This document shows positions 24,701 through 33,160 of a DNA stretch of 64,000 nucleotides, piece by piece (positions within the stretch are counted from its first letter, which is position 1; the number at the start of each line of letters is the position of its first letter). Both the position numbers and the translations under genes were made by a program. The notes under the pieces are model-generated. The model searched no databases. It saw only the letters and a program-made list of their open reading frames with translations, and was not told where the DNA came from. The stretch is from Rugalucina vietnamica (lineage: Eukaryota > Mollusca > Bivalvia > Lucinida > Lucinidae): contig OZ024874.1 of assembly GCA_964017185.1 (NCBI GenBank), positions 19,948,457-20,012,456 of the forward strand, given 5' to 3'.

Positions 24701-26694
24701 ATACATACTTTGTGAAATCAACTCCTCCTAGGGCTTTCAGTATTTCTTTTCAGTACTTTGCAGACATGTTATAGACATATTGAAGATGTGCATGAAGAAT
24801 TATAATGCTGAAAAAATAATTTTTGACAAATTTACAGCATTTTTTAACTTTGCCATTTTTCGACTATTGCTTACATACATACTTTGTGAAATCAACTCCT
24901 CCTAGGGCTTTCAGTATTTCTTTTCCGTACTTTGCAGACATGTTACAGACATATTGAAGATGTGCATGAAGAATTATAATGCTGAAAAAATAGTTTTTGA
25001 CAAATTTACAGCATTTTTTAACTTAGCCATTTTTCGACTATTGCTTACATACAATAATGGTTGGAAGTGCATACTTTGTGAAATCAACTCCTCCTAGGGC
25101 TTTCATTGTTTCTTTTTAATTCTTTGCAGATTTGTTCCAGATATATTGAAGATGTGCATGAAGAATTTTTATGCTGAAAATTTTAGTTTTGACAAATTTA
25201 CAGCTTTTTAAACTTAGCCAATTTTGACCATTTCTGCTTATATTCAATTATGGTTGATAGTACATACTTTGTGAAATCCAACTCCTCCTGGGGCTTTCAG
25301 TAATTCTTTTCAATACTTTGCAGACTTGTTACAGACATATTGAAGATGTGCATTAAGAATTTTATTGGTGAAAAAATAATTTTTGACAAATTTACAGCAT
25401 TTTTCAACTTAGACATTTTTCAACCATCGCTAATATACAATACGGCTGGTAGAGCATACTTTATGAAATCAAGTCCTCCTAGTGCTTTCATTGTTATACC
25501 CCCCGCAAAACGAAGTTTTAGGGGGGTATACTGTTTTCAGTCTGTCCGTAATTCCGTGATTCCGTGACTCCGTGATTCCGTCATTGCGTCAACATTTTGA
25601 CATCTTTGCTGAATAACTTTGAATAGATTTGTTCCAGATATATTTTAAATGTGCATGAATAATTTTCATGCTGAAAAATTAATTTTTGACAAATTTACAG
25701 CTTTTATTCAACTTAGCCAATTTTTTACCATTTCTTATAATAAACAAAGATCATAGTGCATACAGTGAAATCAACTTCAAGCTTTCAATGTATTCTTTTA
25801 ATGTCTTATAGATGTGACTGGCATACTGAGGATGTACATGAAGGATTATAATGCTGAATAGATATCTTTGACAAATTTTCTGCATGTTTGACTTAGGAAG
25901 TTATTGGCCAGCTTCAGATAATTTTGCGGGGGGTATACTGAAAGCCTTGCTTGCAGCCAATTTCTAGTTTATAATAGACATATAGCAAAATAACCAATTT
26001 GGGAGCCATGACATGGCCGTGTTATATTGAAAACCGCTTTATAGTGAGGTGTGTTATAATGAGGTTGAACTGTAATATGTTCTCAAATTTTTCAGGTGAT
26101 GAAGATGAGCTGACCTTTGACCCAGATGATGTCATTTATAATATTGAAATGGTGAGTGATTGTAAAACTGAGTTAATAGCATGTTTCAACTTTATTTTAC
26201 TTCAATTACACAGAAAGCTCATGGAATTTATATACACGTTATTGAAGGCACTAGTGTTGGTGTTTTGTGGTCAAACATGATTCAGGAAACTGGAGAACAC
26301 GGGGAAAAAACACCGACCCACTTGGATGGCTAGAGAACATACAATTTAGTGAGCTTATCATATAAATGCAGCCTTTTTTTTCGCATTTTAGCTTTAAGTG
26401 AGATAGTTTTGTAAATATACTACTGCCTTACAATGTCACTGCCGCCTTAAAATGTTCCTTCCAATTTCGACTTTGTCACCCTTAACTGCGCTTTTATGAC
26501 AAACCAATGGAAACTGCAATAGCTCTTATTAAATTTTATTTATGAACCACAAAAAGTGCAATACCTTAATAAGAAATGTTAATATTTATGAAATGATTTT
26601 ATTTTATCCCCAGATTGACGAAGGTTGGTGGCGAGGGGAGTGTCATGGTAAATGTGGACTGTTTCCTGCCAACTATGTAGAGTTACAACAGTGA
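3067..26694 (+). CDS. CTTN: Cortactin (Src substrate, Arp2/3-binding actin scaffold)
   Basis: Cortactin binds Arp2/3 and F-actin and stabilises branched actin at the cell cortex. Seventeen coding exons were read: 3067-3153, 3711-3784, 4894-5023, 6721-6831, 7583-7637, 11190-11300, 11982-12092, 12660-12770, 13878-13988, 19130-19240, 19388-19498, 19813-19935, 21412-21560, 21980-22111, 22677-22827, 26096-26151 and 26614-26694. Every junction has GT/AG ends, and the phases join into 604 codons plus TGA. Domain order: acidic N-terminus with the DDDDW Arp2/3 motif (residues 18-22), cortactin repeats (about 79-415), Gln/Glu-rich helix (416-490), Pro/Tyr linker with PTYE motifs, SH3 (about 547-604). 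The vertebrate protein is about 550 residues with 6.5 repeats; this one has about 8.5. HS1 (HCLS1) is the close paralogue in vertebrates; an invertebrate gene stands for both. Confidence 0.95.
3225..3490. mobile_element. Palindromic MITE family P1, copy 1 (arms a+b)
   Basis: It runs from CATCAGGAAAACATGTC to TTTTCGTAATG. The centre is an inverted repeat around TTTTGCTCCAAAACATAGAT. The left outer arm carries the TACCCC..GGGGTA block (type a) and the right outer arm is A/T-rich (type b). The family recurs near 12.2, 34.9, 52.1 and 59.5 kb. Confidence 0.75.
3786..3965. mobile_element. Hairpin MITE family H, degenerate copy
   Basis: It begins TATGAGCC directly at the cortactin intron-2 donor and keeps the family landmarks: CCTACCTGTACAGTCACAGAAG, GAAATTT and ACAAAGGTGCTG..AGATCTG. 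The right end is decayed. Confidence 0.6.
4012..4436 (+). mobile_element. Hairpin-headed minisatellite element, family F
   Basis: The head TTATACCCCGGGCATTTATG..CGGGTATA is an imperfect hairpin, followed by a TTCGTT-type microsatellite. Two monomers of roughly 180 bp follow, both containing CAAAGTTTTGGT and GTATATCTCATGA. The 3' end is unclear. Confidence 0.55.
5182..6350. mobile_element. Large nested foldback element
   Basis: The element starts TATAATGTTATTTATCAAG and the opposite arm ends CTTGATTAATAACATTATAG. Each end is itself a palindrome: 5200-5318 and 6096-6272, built from GGACCAGTTACAGGTCC blocks. Inner arms pair 5574-5667 with 5750-5855. A further pair links the central spacer 5682-5745 with 6291-6348. 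Both arms carry the same short reading frame, facing outward: minus strand in the left arm, and plus strand at about 5920-6081, ending [18 protein letters not shown]. No transposase was seen, so it is probably non-autonomous. Confidence 0.75.
7817..8070. repeat. Interspersed repeat R1, copy 2
   Basis: It shares AGTAGGCAGTGATCAGGAAA, CCCACTCC, AGCCGAATGAGCAGCTATTT and GTGCAAACAGCAG with the copies near 0.9, 43.2 and 57.7 kb. It lies in cortactin intron 5. Confidence 0.7.
8248..9935 (+). mobile_element. Hairpin-headed minisatellite element, family A
   Basis: The head GCTCACCTGAGCC..GGCTCACAAGGTGAGC forms a hairpin. A short CCGT-type microsatellite follows (about 8307-8325). The core is about eight monomers of roughly 160 bp, each with CTTCTTCATTCTTG, a GATGA(G/A)TT..CAGAT block and GTTAGCTGCCCTT. 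The end CTCAGGTGAGC (about 9900) complements the head. Long open stretches inside are by-products of the repeat period, not genes. Confidence 0.8.
9956..11131. mobile_element. 1.18-kb TIR element T, copy 1 (non-autonomous)
   Basis: It starts TATACTGACAGACAAAAGAA and ends with the inverted form TTCTTTTGTCAGTCAGTATA. A second copy lies at 17110-18261 with similar sequence throughout. The reading frames inside (for example 10172-10435) are not conserved as a whole between copies, so I do not call a gene. The TA ends suggest a Tc1/mariner relative, but no transposase remains. Confidence 0.75.
11600..11755 (+). repeat. tRNA-derived SINE fragment
   Basis: A B-box-like GGGTTTGATCATGG is followed by CTTCAGTGTTTTTGA and a tail GGGCTGTAAAACAATAAA. 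Related pieces lie near 16.9, 21.1 and 56.2 kb. Confidence 0.5.
12180..12462. mobile_element. Palindromic MITE family P1, copy 2 (arms a+b)
   Basis: It begins CATCAGGAAAACATGTC, with a centre GGTACTTGTTAGAACC and inverted TGTACCCACAATCTATG. The right outer arm is the A/T-rich type b and the left is the TACCCC type a. It lies in cortactin intron 7. Confidence 0.75.
14339..15722 (+). mobile_element. Hairpin-headed minisatellite element, family B, copy 1
   Basis: The head GCTCACCCGAGCC..GGCTCACAAGGTGAGC is followed by a (CGTCCGT)n tract. About three monomers follow. Full ones are about 455 bp (starts near 14442, 14900 and 15213; the second carries an internal deletion). The end is GGACCATTGGTCCTCTGGT. 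Monomers hold GGTCACATGACCAAGATGG and, at 14684-14692 and 15460-15468, TGACCTTGA. It lies in cortactin intron 9. Confidence 0.8.
15907..16475. mobile_element. CpG-rich TIR element G, copy 1
   Basis: It starts AAACAGCAGTCAGACTGTAG and ends CTAATGTGTGACTGCTGTTT. The interior is unusually rich in ACGCGT/ACACGT-like words for this A/T-rich region. A second copy in opposite orientation lies at 54223-54903. Confidence 0.75.
16647..16888. mobile_element. Hairpin MITE family H copy
   Basis: Ends are TGAGCCACGGCATGGGAAAA and its complement (TTTTCTCACGCACAGGCTCA). Near the left end is a perfect-stem hairpin, GCAGATCAGCTTCGCAGT..GCGAAGCTGATCAGCGCC, between AACAAAGGCG and CGCCTTTGTT. Confidence 0.85.
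16920..17105 (+). repeat. tRNA-derived SINE fragment, 5'-truncated
   Basis: A B-box-like GGGTTTGATTCCT is followed by TTGTGTCCTTGAGC, shared with the copy at 56.2 kb, and by GTCCCGACATGACTGAAAAA..TTAAGCCATAA. Confidence 0.55.
17110..18261. mobile_element. 1.15-kb TIR element T, copy 2 (non-autonomous)
   Basis: It has the same ends as the copy at 9956 (TATACTGACGGACAAAAGAA / TTCTTTTGTCAGTCAGTATA) and co-linear interiors, including CGATACATTTAG and TCAAGTTGATTTGTTGTGGT. Both copies lie in cortactin introns. Confidence 0.75.
18447..18660. mobile_element. Short MITE with TTCGCG ends
   Basis: It begins TACTGTACATACGGAAATATT and ends AAATTTCTAAACTTACAGTA, with several CGCGAA/TTCGCG words inside. 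There is one copy here; the boundary is approximate. Confidence 0.5.
18871..19108. mobile_element. Hairpin MITE family H copy, inverted
   Basis: It starts TATGAGCCATTGC. The hairpin CTGATCAGCTTCGCAGTTAC..GCAAAGCTGATCTGCGCC lies near the right end. It stops about 20 bases before the cortactin exon-10 acceptor. Confidence 0.8.
19950..20184. mobile_element. Hairpin MITE family H copy
   Basis: Ends are AGCCGCCTCATGGGAAAACC and GGTTTTCC-type TTTCCCACGTGGCGGCT. The hairpin stem GATCAGCTTCGCGGT/ACCGCGAAGCTGATC is perfect. It begins about 15 bases after the exon-12 donor. Confidence 0.85.
20204..20392. mobile_element. pogo/Tigger-like MITE, copy 1
   Basis: It starts TACAGATCAACCTCATTATA and ends TATAATGAGAATGAACTGTA, with TTGGGGTCCATGG and GCACTATAGTGAGGC inside. 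The style of the ends (ACCTC(A/G)TTATAA) is that of pogo-type elements; the class is inference. Confidence 0.6.
20698..21060. mobile_element. Palindromic MITE with TTCATGGAGCTATGAACCGC arms
   Basis: A near-perfect palindrome (20706-20816) pairs GTTCATGGAGCTATGAACCG with its complement around GAACCCCGAAGGGGTTC. A third related block, GTTCATGGAAGTATGAAC, at about 21040 suggests the outer end. No gene inside. Confidence 0.65.
21130..21225 (+). repeat. SINE 3' fragment
   Basis: AGGAAGTGGCGTCTTTACCC..GCATGATTGAAAAGTGG..GGGATGTAAAGCAATAAAAC matches the 3' part of the tRNA-derived SINE near 17.05 kb. Confidence 0.45.
21412..22111 (+). other. Cortactin exons 13-14: charged helix, with alternative donor
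   Basis: Exon 13 (21412-21560, 50 codons) encodes a Glu/Gln/Arg-rich predicted helix. An imperfect copy of its last ~93 bases lies at 21588-21680. The bridge is open and in frame, so a second donor at 21681 (GTATAG) would add 40 codons (644 residues in total). Exon 14 (21980-22111) is Gln-rich and ends in two PTYE-type tyrosine motifs, the region phosphorylated by Src in vertebrate cortactin. Confidence 0.85.
21819..21899 (+). pseudogene. Decayed duplicate of cortactin exon 14
   Basis: Bases 21819-21899 read [17 protein letters not shown] and so on, closely matching the start of exon 14 ([17 protein letters not shown]), then end in TAG after 26 codons. It follows an AG. It is either a dead exon copy or an alternative terminal exon that would truncate the protein before the SH3 domain. 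Confidence 0.6.
23113..23577. mobile_element. Hairpin MITE family H copy, split by another palindrome
   Basis: The left piece ends at TCCAACCAGGCC. The right piece resumes with CCCAGGTTGTACAGCCACAG and keeps the hairpin GCTGATCAGCTGTGCAGT. The interruption is the element at 23161-23395. Confidence 0.7.
23161..23395. mobile_element. Palindromic element nested in MITE H
   Basis: TIRs CCGAGGTTATAAAACTTTTT and AAAAGTTTTATAACCTCGG flank inner inverted blocks CTCAGCTCAGCTGAGC and AAATGCCAACAATTGTTGG. Confidence 0.7.
23634..23871. mobile_element. Hairpin MITE family H copy
   Basis: Ends are TGAGCCGCCTCATGGGAAAA / TTTTCCCACGAGGCGGCTCA. It has the hairpin CAGCTTCGCGGT/ACCGCGAAGCTG between ACAAAGACGCA and GCGCCTTTGT. 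It is nearly a mirror of the copy at 56537. Confidence 0.85.
23955..26074. mobile_element. pogo/Tigger-like MITE, copy 2, split by a 1.9-kb element
   Basis: The left end TACAGGTCAACCTCATTATA and the right end TATAATGAGGTTGAACTGTA match the copy at 20204. The halves join across the element at 24037-25972. The right end lies about 20 bases before the cortactin exon-16 acceptor. Confidence 0.7.
24037..25972 (+). mobile_element. Hairpin-headed minisatellite element, family C (double-headed)
   Basis: The head TATACCCCCCGCAAAACG..TTTTAGGGGGGTATA forms a hairpin. (ATTCCGTG)n follows, then monomers of roughly 180 bp containing TGTGAAATCAACTCCTCC. A second full head with its own microsatellite starts at about 25494. 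The 3' end GCGGGGGGTATACTGAAAGCC (about 25926) complements the head. This looks like one copy inside, or next to, another. Confidence 0.75.
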
Positions 26695-26721
26695 TAACCT
26701 GATACTGTATTGCCACAGAAA

Positions 26722-26959
26722 TATGAGCCTTAGCATGAGAAAAACAATTTGGGTTTTTCACCAGTTCTGACACAAACCAGCCTGTACAGTCACAGATGAA
26801 GGCTAGAAGCTTGAAATTTCGGATTTATGAAGTAGAGGAATTGCACTATCCAGGTAGCGAAAACAAAGGCGCTGATCAACTGTGCAGTTACTGCACAGCT
26901 GATCTGCGCCTTTGTTTTCGCCAAGGCAAAAATCAGGTTTTCTCATGACATGGCTCATA
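26722..26959. mobile_element. Hairpin MITE family H copy in the cortactin 3' flank
   Basis: It starts TATGAGCCTTAGCATGAGAA 28 bases after the cortactin stop codon and ends TCTCATGACATGGCTCATAT. It probably lies in the 3' UTR, where its hairpin (CTGATCAACTGTGCAGTTAC..CTGCACAGCTGATCTGC) would be transcribed. Confidence 0.8.
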
Positions 26960-27261
26960 TTATACAGAACAAATCAGATTTTCAAAAAGAGCATACAAAT
27001 TCTGAACAGGTGGGATCTGCAGCAAAACTTATTGCAATAAGGCTGAAAGTAAAATTTTGTTTGTCCTTTACCTACCTACCCACAATTTAGCCCCCTACTC
27101 AAAAAATTATATTGCAGTTTTGTGAGGGAAAATATTTTTATTTTTCTATTAATTCTTATATCGTCAGAGGGGAACAAAGGAGAGGAATTAATAAATGGGA
27201 CCTTTAGACCATTTAATAATGCTAGCAAAAGAGCAACATTAAAAGGCACATTGTACATGTA

Positions 27262-28627
27262 TAGGGTGTTAAGAAAGTTCGTTCCGCACTTCAGCTGTTA
27301 ATTGGAATATGAAAATAGCAGAAAAACAGTAAACAGTTAACATGTTTAATATCCACAGGGACCGCCCTTATTCTTTATGACATTTTTTATTCGTTTTGGC
27401 ATTGAATGAACCAAAGAAACAATGTGATGTTGAGGTATGGTCCTCCAAGCATACAGTAAACGGCGACGTAACTGGGCCATTGTGGAGGGGCAGGGGTCTT
27501 TGTAAGCCTCAGAGTCAAGAATACTCCAAAGATTTTCAATACAATTTAAGTCAGGCGAATTGCCAGGCCATTCATCTTTCCTTATAAAGTTCGGCAAGTT
27601 TTCATCGCACCATGTCTGCGTGGCAGCCGCCGTATGTGGGGTAGCCCCATCCTGCATAAAGACGTCCAAGCCAGGGTAGGGTACCAACTTCCGAGTGTTA
27701 ATTTTTCCTTTTGATCTTGAGCGATTTAAAGCAGGTTTTAGTTCTTTCTTTAGTATATGTTTTATATAATAATCTGAATCTATTGTCTTTCCTGTCGGCA
27801 CAATGTGTAATTTAGACAACCCGTTGACATCCATCGCACCCCAAATCATAACTTTAGCACTGGACTTAACACATGTGACGTCTGGTACATTGTCGGATTG
27901 TGATCCCCACACAATATCGTCTTGACGATTTGGAACATGAAACAAATATTTTGTTGACTCATCCCTGAAGATGTAATTCTCCCAGTCTTGGGCAGAAAGA
28001 TGTTCATGTTCCCTAGCAAACTGGAGCCTTTTACGACGCTGTGCCACAGTCAATAATTGCTTTCGGCCTCTTCTGAAAGATTTCCATTTATTCACTTTCG
28101 TCATATAATTGTAAACAGTGACATGGCTTATATTGTGGCCCGACGCCTTAAGATGCTTGCTCACTTTTCTAGTTGAGCACCCTCGCTTGTATTTGATGTT
28201 ACCGATCGTTTTCTTAACCCCACCCCCTACTTTTGACGGTCGTCCGGTGCGGCGTTTATCGGCAACTCCCTCTCCGACGTCGCGTCGCTGCCTCCACTTG
28301 CGAACCCAACACTCACTCTTTTTCAGGTACTTGGCCACATATTTTGTGTCACAACCAGCATCTAATAAAGCTAATGCCTGTGCAGGAGCAAGTTCAGAAT
28401 CACTAAGATTTTTTGACAAAACAGCCGGCATTTTAGATCGTCTGCTGCGACCCTTTGTTTACAAAGCACTATAGCAACACAAAAAAGTAGCCTGAAAGGG
28501 ACATTACTGGGTTTATCTAGCAGTATAAACTCACAACTGCAACTGTGGAAAATATAAAGAAAATTGATAAAACCGAACCGAAGGAAAACTCACTCTTAAC
28601 TGCGGAACAAACTTTCTTAACACCCTT
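27262..28627 (-). mobile_element. Complete Tc1/mariner-type (DD37E) transposon
   Basis: The 1366-bp element has terminal inverted repeats AGGGTGTTAAGAAAGTT(C/T)G..TTCCGCA at 27263 and, inverted, at about 28600-28626. It is flanked by TA (27260-27261 and 28628-28629). Both flanks then read ACATG/CATGT. It contains one uninterrupted transposase frame. Full ends plus an intact frame suggest recent insertion and possible activity. Confidence 0.92.
27346..28431 (-). CDS. Tc1/mariner-superfamily transposase, DD37E type, intact
   Basis: The 361-residue protein cuts and pastes its own element. The N-terminal half has paired helix-turn-helix DNA-binding domains joined by a GRPR-like linker (RRTGRPSKV, about residue 61-69). 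The C-terminal half is a DDE nuclease: the first Asp in FRDES, the second in FMQDGATPHTA, and Glu in NCIENLW. I count 37 residues between the second Asp and the Glu, hence DD37E rather than the classical DD34E of Tc1. A C-terminal helix follows. The frame starts at ATG 28431 and ends in TAA/TAG inside the element, 84 bases from its left end. No stop or frameshift was seen. Confidence 0.93.
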   Translation of the reverse strand: MPAVLSKNLSDSELAPAQALALLDAGCDTKYVAKYLKKSECWVRKWRQRRDVGEGVADKRRTGRPSKVGGGVKKTIGNIKYKRGCSTRKVSKHLKASGHNISHVTVYNYMTKVNKWKSFRRGRKQLLTVAQRRKRLQFAREHEHLSAQDWENYIFRDESTKYLFHVPNRQDDIVWGSQSDNVPDVTCVKSSAKVMIWGAMDVNGLSKLHIVPTGKTIDSDYYIKHILKKELKPALNRSRSKGKINTRKLVPYPGLDVFMQDGATPHTAAATQTWCDENLPNFIRKDEWPGNSPDLNCIENLWSILDSEAYKDPCPSTMAQLRRRLLYAWRTIPQHHIVSLVHSMPKRIKNVIKNKGGPCGY

Positions 28628-28629
28628 TA

Positions 28630-30406
28630 CATGTACCTGCAATCATCTAATAACATATATGTATGATTCATAAGTACTGCATAGCTGAAATGTATGACTT
28701 TGGTTTTATTCAAACATGTTGAATTTGCCTTTACTGGAAAATTTTGCACTGTATGTGAATTATTTATTAATTTAATCCATACTTGCCTATATTATATGTA
28801 CAAGTGGACAAGTGGTATTTCAGGTAAAATAAAAGCCAATTAATTCTTAATACACTAAAATGTTGAAAGTTAATTTCCTATTTTCTACAAAAGCAAAATA
28901 TGATATAATAATTTCCCTACCTACCTACCCAAGATAAAAATGCTGGGTAGGTAACGGACAAACAATCAATTTTTTAATTCAGGCCTAAAGTATTGACAAT
29001 TATATAGCATAAAACTATCGACATACAGGAAAAGCATTTATACATTGAAATTAATGCCTTTGCAGTTAATAGCACATACTGCATTTAATATACATATTGC
29101 TATTTTCACATATTAAAGCGTACATCTATAGTTTGAAACCTTACCTGTGATAATGAATTTTTGCCCATGAATTGTCTGTAGGATGGCAGGAGTATTATTT
29201 TCTGGACAGGATATTGGTCTTAGTTTGTCCTAATAGAAACTGCAACAATTTTGAAAAGATTTTATGAAAAAAAAAAAACAAAACAAAAAAAACATTGAAT
29301 AGGGATTTGGCATTGGCAAGGGAGATAACCAATGCATATTTTTCATATTTTTTTTTACTTGACCATGATTTTTTTTTCTCATGTTAGGCATTTGTCTCAT
29401 CTCCTTTAAGATTCCCTATTCAAACATGCTTTTGGTCAGATTTGTTTTATTTGCCAACCGATTTTTTAAATTTTTGCTGATGTTTTATGACAAACTTGAT
29501 GCATAATTTAGCCATGAAAATATTTCATCTACAATGAAACAACTGCAAAATATCTTTAAAAACCAGGATCAGACAGTAGGAAACATACTGTACATGTAGT
29601 TTATCCTGTATATGTAGACACATTTTAAAGCCTCAATAAGATTTTATGTCCATCTATAATTGAAAACTGCTTTTGAAATACTTTAGATATAAGATTTTCG
29701 AAGTGACTGTTGGATGTCACTTTTTCCCCTATGTTTTTGTTGTGCTTTTATACACCATTTTGTTTTCTATACATGTACATGTATAACATGCTTTTAATAT
29801 TATAATGTTGCCATTTTGGTTATAATATTTTCCTTCTATAGCAGAGTCACCCTAAAAAATGCAATTTTGATTTTTTTCATATCAGCACTCTCACTTTTTA
29901 CCAACTTAGGTCATGATATACACAATTATATTATATTAGGGCTGGTTCCTGCCTGTGAAGTTATCTTATCCATTTGAATGGCTTTGACAATTACAGCCCA
30001 AAATAGTAGGGAATAGATGAATTTAAGTGATCCATATCCCCAGTTCCATCTTTTGCAGGATAAATCTCTCCCATATGGCAAAAAGGGCAAAAAGAATAAC
30101 ACGATCTGTTTGACATGTCTATAATCAGTTGCCATTTATCTGTCGGTATATTTTCTTTTTTTGATAAATGCCTCTTGTTTTGGCAAAAAGCTGTTTTTCC
30201 TGTGTTCAACATTTCAGGTTTTTATGAAATGAAATAGAGCTTTTTTTCACATCTTCATATCAAAGGTACAGATTACATGTTATCAGTATGTCTGCCACCT
30301 TTAAATCAGTTGTTCGGTTATTACACTGGTCTTTGAGGTTAAATAATTATGTTTTAATCAATATTATTGCATAAATACCCATGCCACACCATATTAACAG
30401 CCGTTT
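28630..30406. other. A/T-rich stretch, nothing recognised
   Basis: No conserved frame, RNA gene or clear repeat was recognised. Part could be a long cortactin 3' UTR, but no convincing single polyadenylation site was identified. Confidence 0.4.
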
Positions 30407-31347
30407 ATTAGCTCGCCTGTACGAAAGTACAGGAAGAGCTATTGCAGTCACCCCGGCGTCGGCATTAGCATCGGCGTTGCTCAAATGTTAAAGTTTTTGG
30501 TTAAAGTTTTTATAAAGCTATATCTCTTTAACATGTTGATGGATTAAGTTGATACTTTGCATGTTGGTAGATATTGGTCTGAAGTTTTGTTCTGCATCAC
30601 GACCCACCTGGGTGACCTTGAGGTCAAGGTCACAGACTTAGAAATTTTGTGTTAAAGTTTTTGGTTAATGTTTTTGTAAGTCTATATCTCTTGAATATGT
30701 TGATGGATCAAGTTGATACTTTGCATATTGATAGATATTGGTCTGAAGTTTTATGCTGTACCATCGTGACCCACCTGAGTGACCTTGAGGTCAAGGTCAC
30801 AGACTTAGAAATTTTGTGTTAAAGTTTTTGGTTAAAGTTTTTGTAAGTCTATATTTCTTCAATATGTGGATGGATCAAGTTGATACTTTGCATATTGATA
30901 GATATTGGTCTGAAGTTTTATGCTGTAACATCACGACCCACCTGAGTGACCTTGAGGTCAAGGTCACAGACTTAGAAATTTTGTGTTAAAGTTTTTGTAA
31001 GTCTATATCTCTTGAATATATAGATGGATTAAGTTGATACTTTGCATATTGATAGATATTGGTCTGAAGTTTTATGCTGTACCATCACAACCCACCTGAG
31101 TGACCTTGCAGTCAAGGTCACAGACTTAGAAATTTTATGTTAAAATATTTTGGGTTAAAGTTTTTAAAGTCTATATCTTTTGAATATGTTGATGGATCAT
31201 GTTGGTAGATACATATACTGGTTTTATGCTGTACCATCATGGCGAACCTGAGAGACCTTGAGGTCAAGGTCATGGGTCATAGATTTTAATAGATTTAGTG
31301 GCAAAGCATAAGTCAGGTGAGCTACGCTGTCCTGCGACAGCTCTTAT
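30407..31347 (+). mobile_element. Hairpin-headed minisatellite element, family D
   Basis: The head AGCTCGCCTGTACGAAAGTACAGGAAGAGCT is a hairpin. A (CGGCGT)-like tract follows, then five monomers of about 155-175 bp, each with GATATTGGTCTGAAG and GACCTTGAGGTCAAGGTCA. The end AGGTGAGCTACGCTGTCCTG..CAGCTCTTA partly complements the head. The nonamer TCAAGGTCA occurs at 30624, 30791, 30958, 31112 and 31264. Confidence 0.8.
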
Positions 31348-31623
31348 TAATGAAGAGAAAGCCATGCATTAATATTGCAATTCACGCGCGCACGTGCTGT
31401 TAATACATGGCTTTTATGCTCGTTACTGGGCGCCACGCAAAGCACGTTCCAGTAATGAGAATCTGAAGTCCGCCTGGAAGGAACATAAAAACGAAAGCTT
31501 TTACGCGTATGAAAATGTTATGAGGCTGTAAAATATAGTGCACCACATTTCTTTCATTTCTGCGCCTTATTTCTTTCATTTCTGCAGAATTTATGCAATA
31601 ATAGCGATCAAAAAGGATTTTGT

Positions 31624-31726
31624 CATTCATTAACATTGGCTAGGTCCCTCAGGAAGTGTTGAAAACCGAGGGCTACGCCCTCGGTTTTCAACACTCCCCT
31701 CGGGACCTAGCGAATGTTAATGAATG
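31624..31726. repeat. Perfect-type palindrome
   Basis: CATTCATTAACATT..CTAGGTCCC and AGTGTTGAAAACCGAGGGC pair with their complements around GGGCTACGCCC. It is a foldback MITE or hairpin; only one copy is in the window. Confidence 0.65.
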
Positions 31727-31852
31727 GAAAGTCATGTTTGATCCCTATACACTGTACTGGCCAGAAACCCTGAAAACATTTTTTAGACATGTGTATATTG
31801 AGATTCAAAGATGGAATATTTGATCCTTGTCATGAGAATACAATTTTTTTTG

Positions 31853-32036
31853 CCTGTGTGAAAACATAAGGGCAATCAACTGTGTAGTAACTGCACGTCA
31901 GCTGATCAGCGAATTTGTTTTTGCTACACAGTATTATCCCTCTTTTTCTGAAATCTGAAAAATTTCAAGCTTCTATTCTTTTTTCTCAGACTGTACTGGT
32001 CGGTTTGTGTCTGATACAAAGACCGGTTATCGTGCC
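31853..32036. mobile_element. Hairpin MITE family H, degenerate copy
   Basis: It keeps CTGTGTAGTAACTGCACGTC..GCTGATCAGCG, TTTGTTTTTGCTACAC, AAATTTCAAGCTTCTA and TGTACTGGTCGGTTTGTGTC. Confidence 0.55.
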
Positions 32037-33160
32037 TCACTGCTCACTTGGTTTCCTTGCTATGATGCTGAATTGAAATGATGGACTTTGATACACAAAA
32101 GCAAGATTTTTGCTTGCTTTATTGTCAAACTAAACTATCAATTTGGGTAGGGAACGTATGCTGATTATAATACATGACATTTGTACAAAAATATATGTAT
32201 ATTTTTAAAACTTCCATTTATATGCATTTATGTAAATACTTAAAATAATGCTCCATATATTTGCTGCTGATTTGTGTAATTATGAAATGAAAAATATATA
32301 AAGACAACCTTGGTTGGTGGCGACCTTGTAAGACTTAAACCTGTCTATTTACCAGTTACTTGAAATTTTTAGGTGAATTGTATGCATGCAATAATAGGTG
32401 AAATAAAGGTACTGATCAGACAGACCGAAATGCATATTCTGATATGTGTCTTTGTTTTTCCTATTGGTGCGTTGGCCTGATATACAATGTGTATTATGTG
32501 ATTGTAGCTGTATTTGAAACAATTAATTGGGGAAAACCATAACATTCCTTCAATAGTGCTCCAGTAGGAAATTGTGGCCATAAAAATCATTGTCTCCTTT
32601 TTATGTACCTTAACAATGTGATATATATGTAGATAAAGTGAAAGAAAAAAAGAAAAGAGAAAAAATAAAAACCTATTAAACCTGTTTTCTTTTTATTTAA
32701 CCCCCATTTTCCTGGTTCTTGTTTTTTGTGTTTTGACTCTTTAAGTACATTTCAGCCACAAATATCTGACCTCACAATACAAAAAATTGTGCTTACAAGT
32801 TGTGTGTCTGTGTGTCTGAATTAGCCACATCATTTTAGATGTGGATTAGGTCGACCCAACCGTTTTTACAGAATTCCTCTTAAATTTACATGACGTTCCT
32901 TGTAGTAACTGGCGGCCGGTTAGATGTGAATGGTAAAGAAAGTGCTGTAATAAAACCATTTTGCCTATCCCATGCACTCAGCTGACTGAAAGGGAAGCTT
33001 CAACAAAATACAAGTAATCTATAGAAGGGAAAGTACATTGTTGACCGAGGATGTATAATCGCTGTCAAAGCATCTTTGTTAAAGCGAAAACACCAACTTT
33101 GAAGGTAAAACATTGAATAAAGAATAGAAGTATGGGGTGCCGTTTATTTATTCCCTACTT
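32037..33160. other. Intergenic, nothing recognised
   Basis: A/T-rich sequence with a purine tract at about 32640-32665. No gene or family repeat was recognised. Confidence 0.4.

Larger units (their letters stand above)
22677..26694 (+). other. Cortactin exons 15-17: proline-rich linker and SH3 domain
   Basis: Exon 15 holds the Pro/Glu linker and starts the SH3 with ALYDYQA. Exon 16 (26096-26151) gives [14 protein letters not shown]. Exon 17 gives the GWWRGE and [10 protein letters not shown] blocks, then TGA at 26692-26694. These are the RT-loop, Trp and ALYDY/PxxY residues that bind proline-rich partners such as dynamin or N-WASP in known cortactins. Intron 15 (about 3.3 kb) is full of nested transposons, and one ends about 20 bases before the exon-16 acceptor. 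Confidence 0.92.

Noticed and set aside
28118..28474. 118-residue plus-strand frame opposite the transposase
   Set aside because: It is antisense to the transposase coding strand and shows no family motif.
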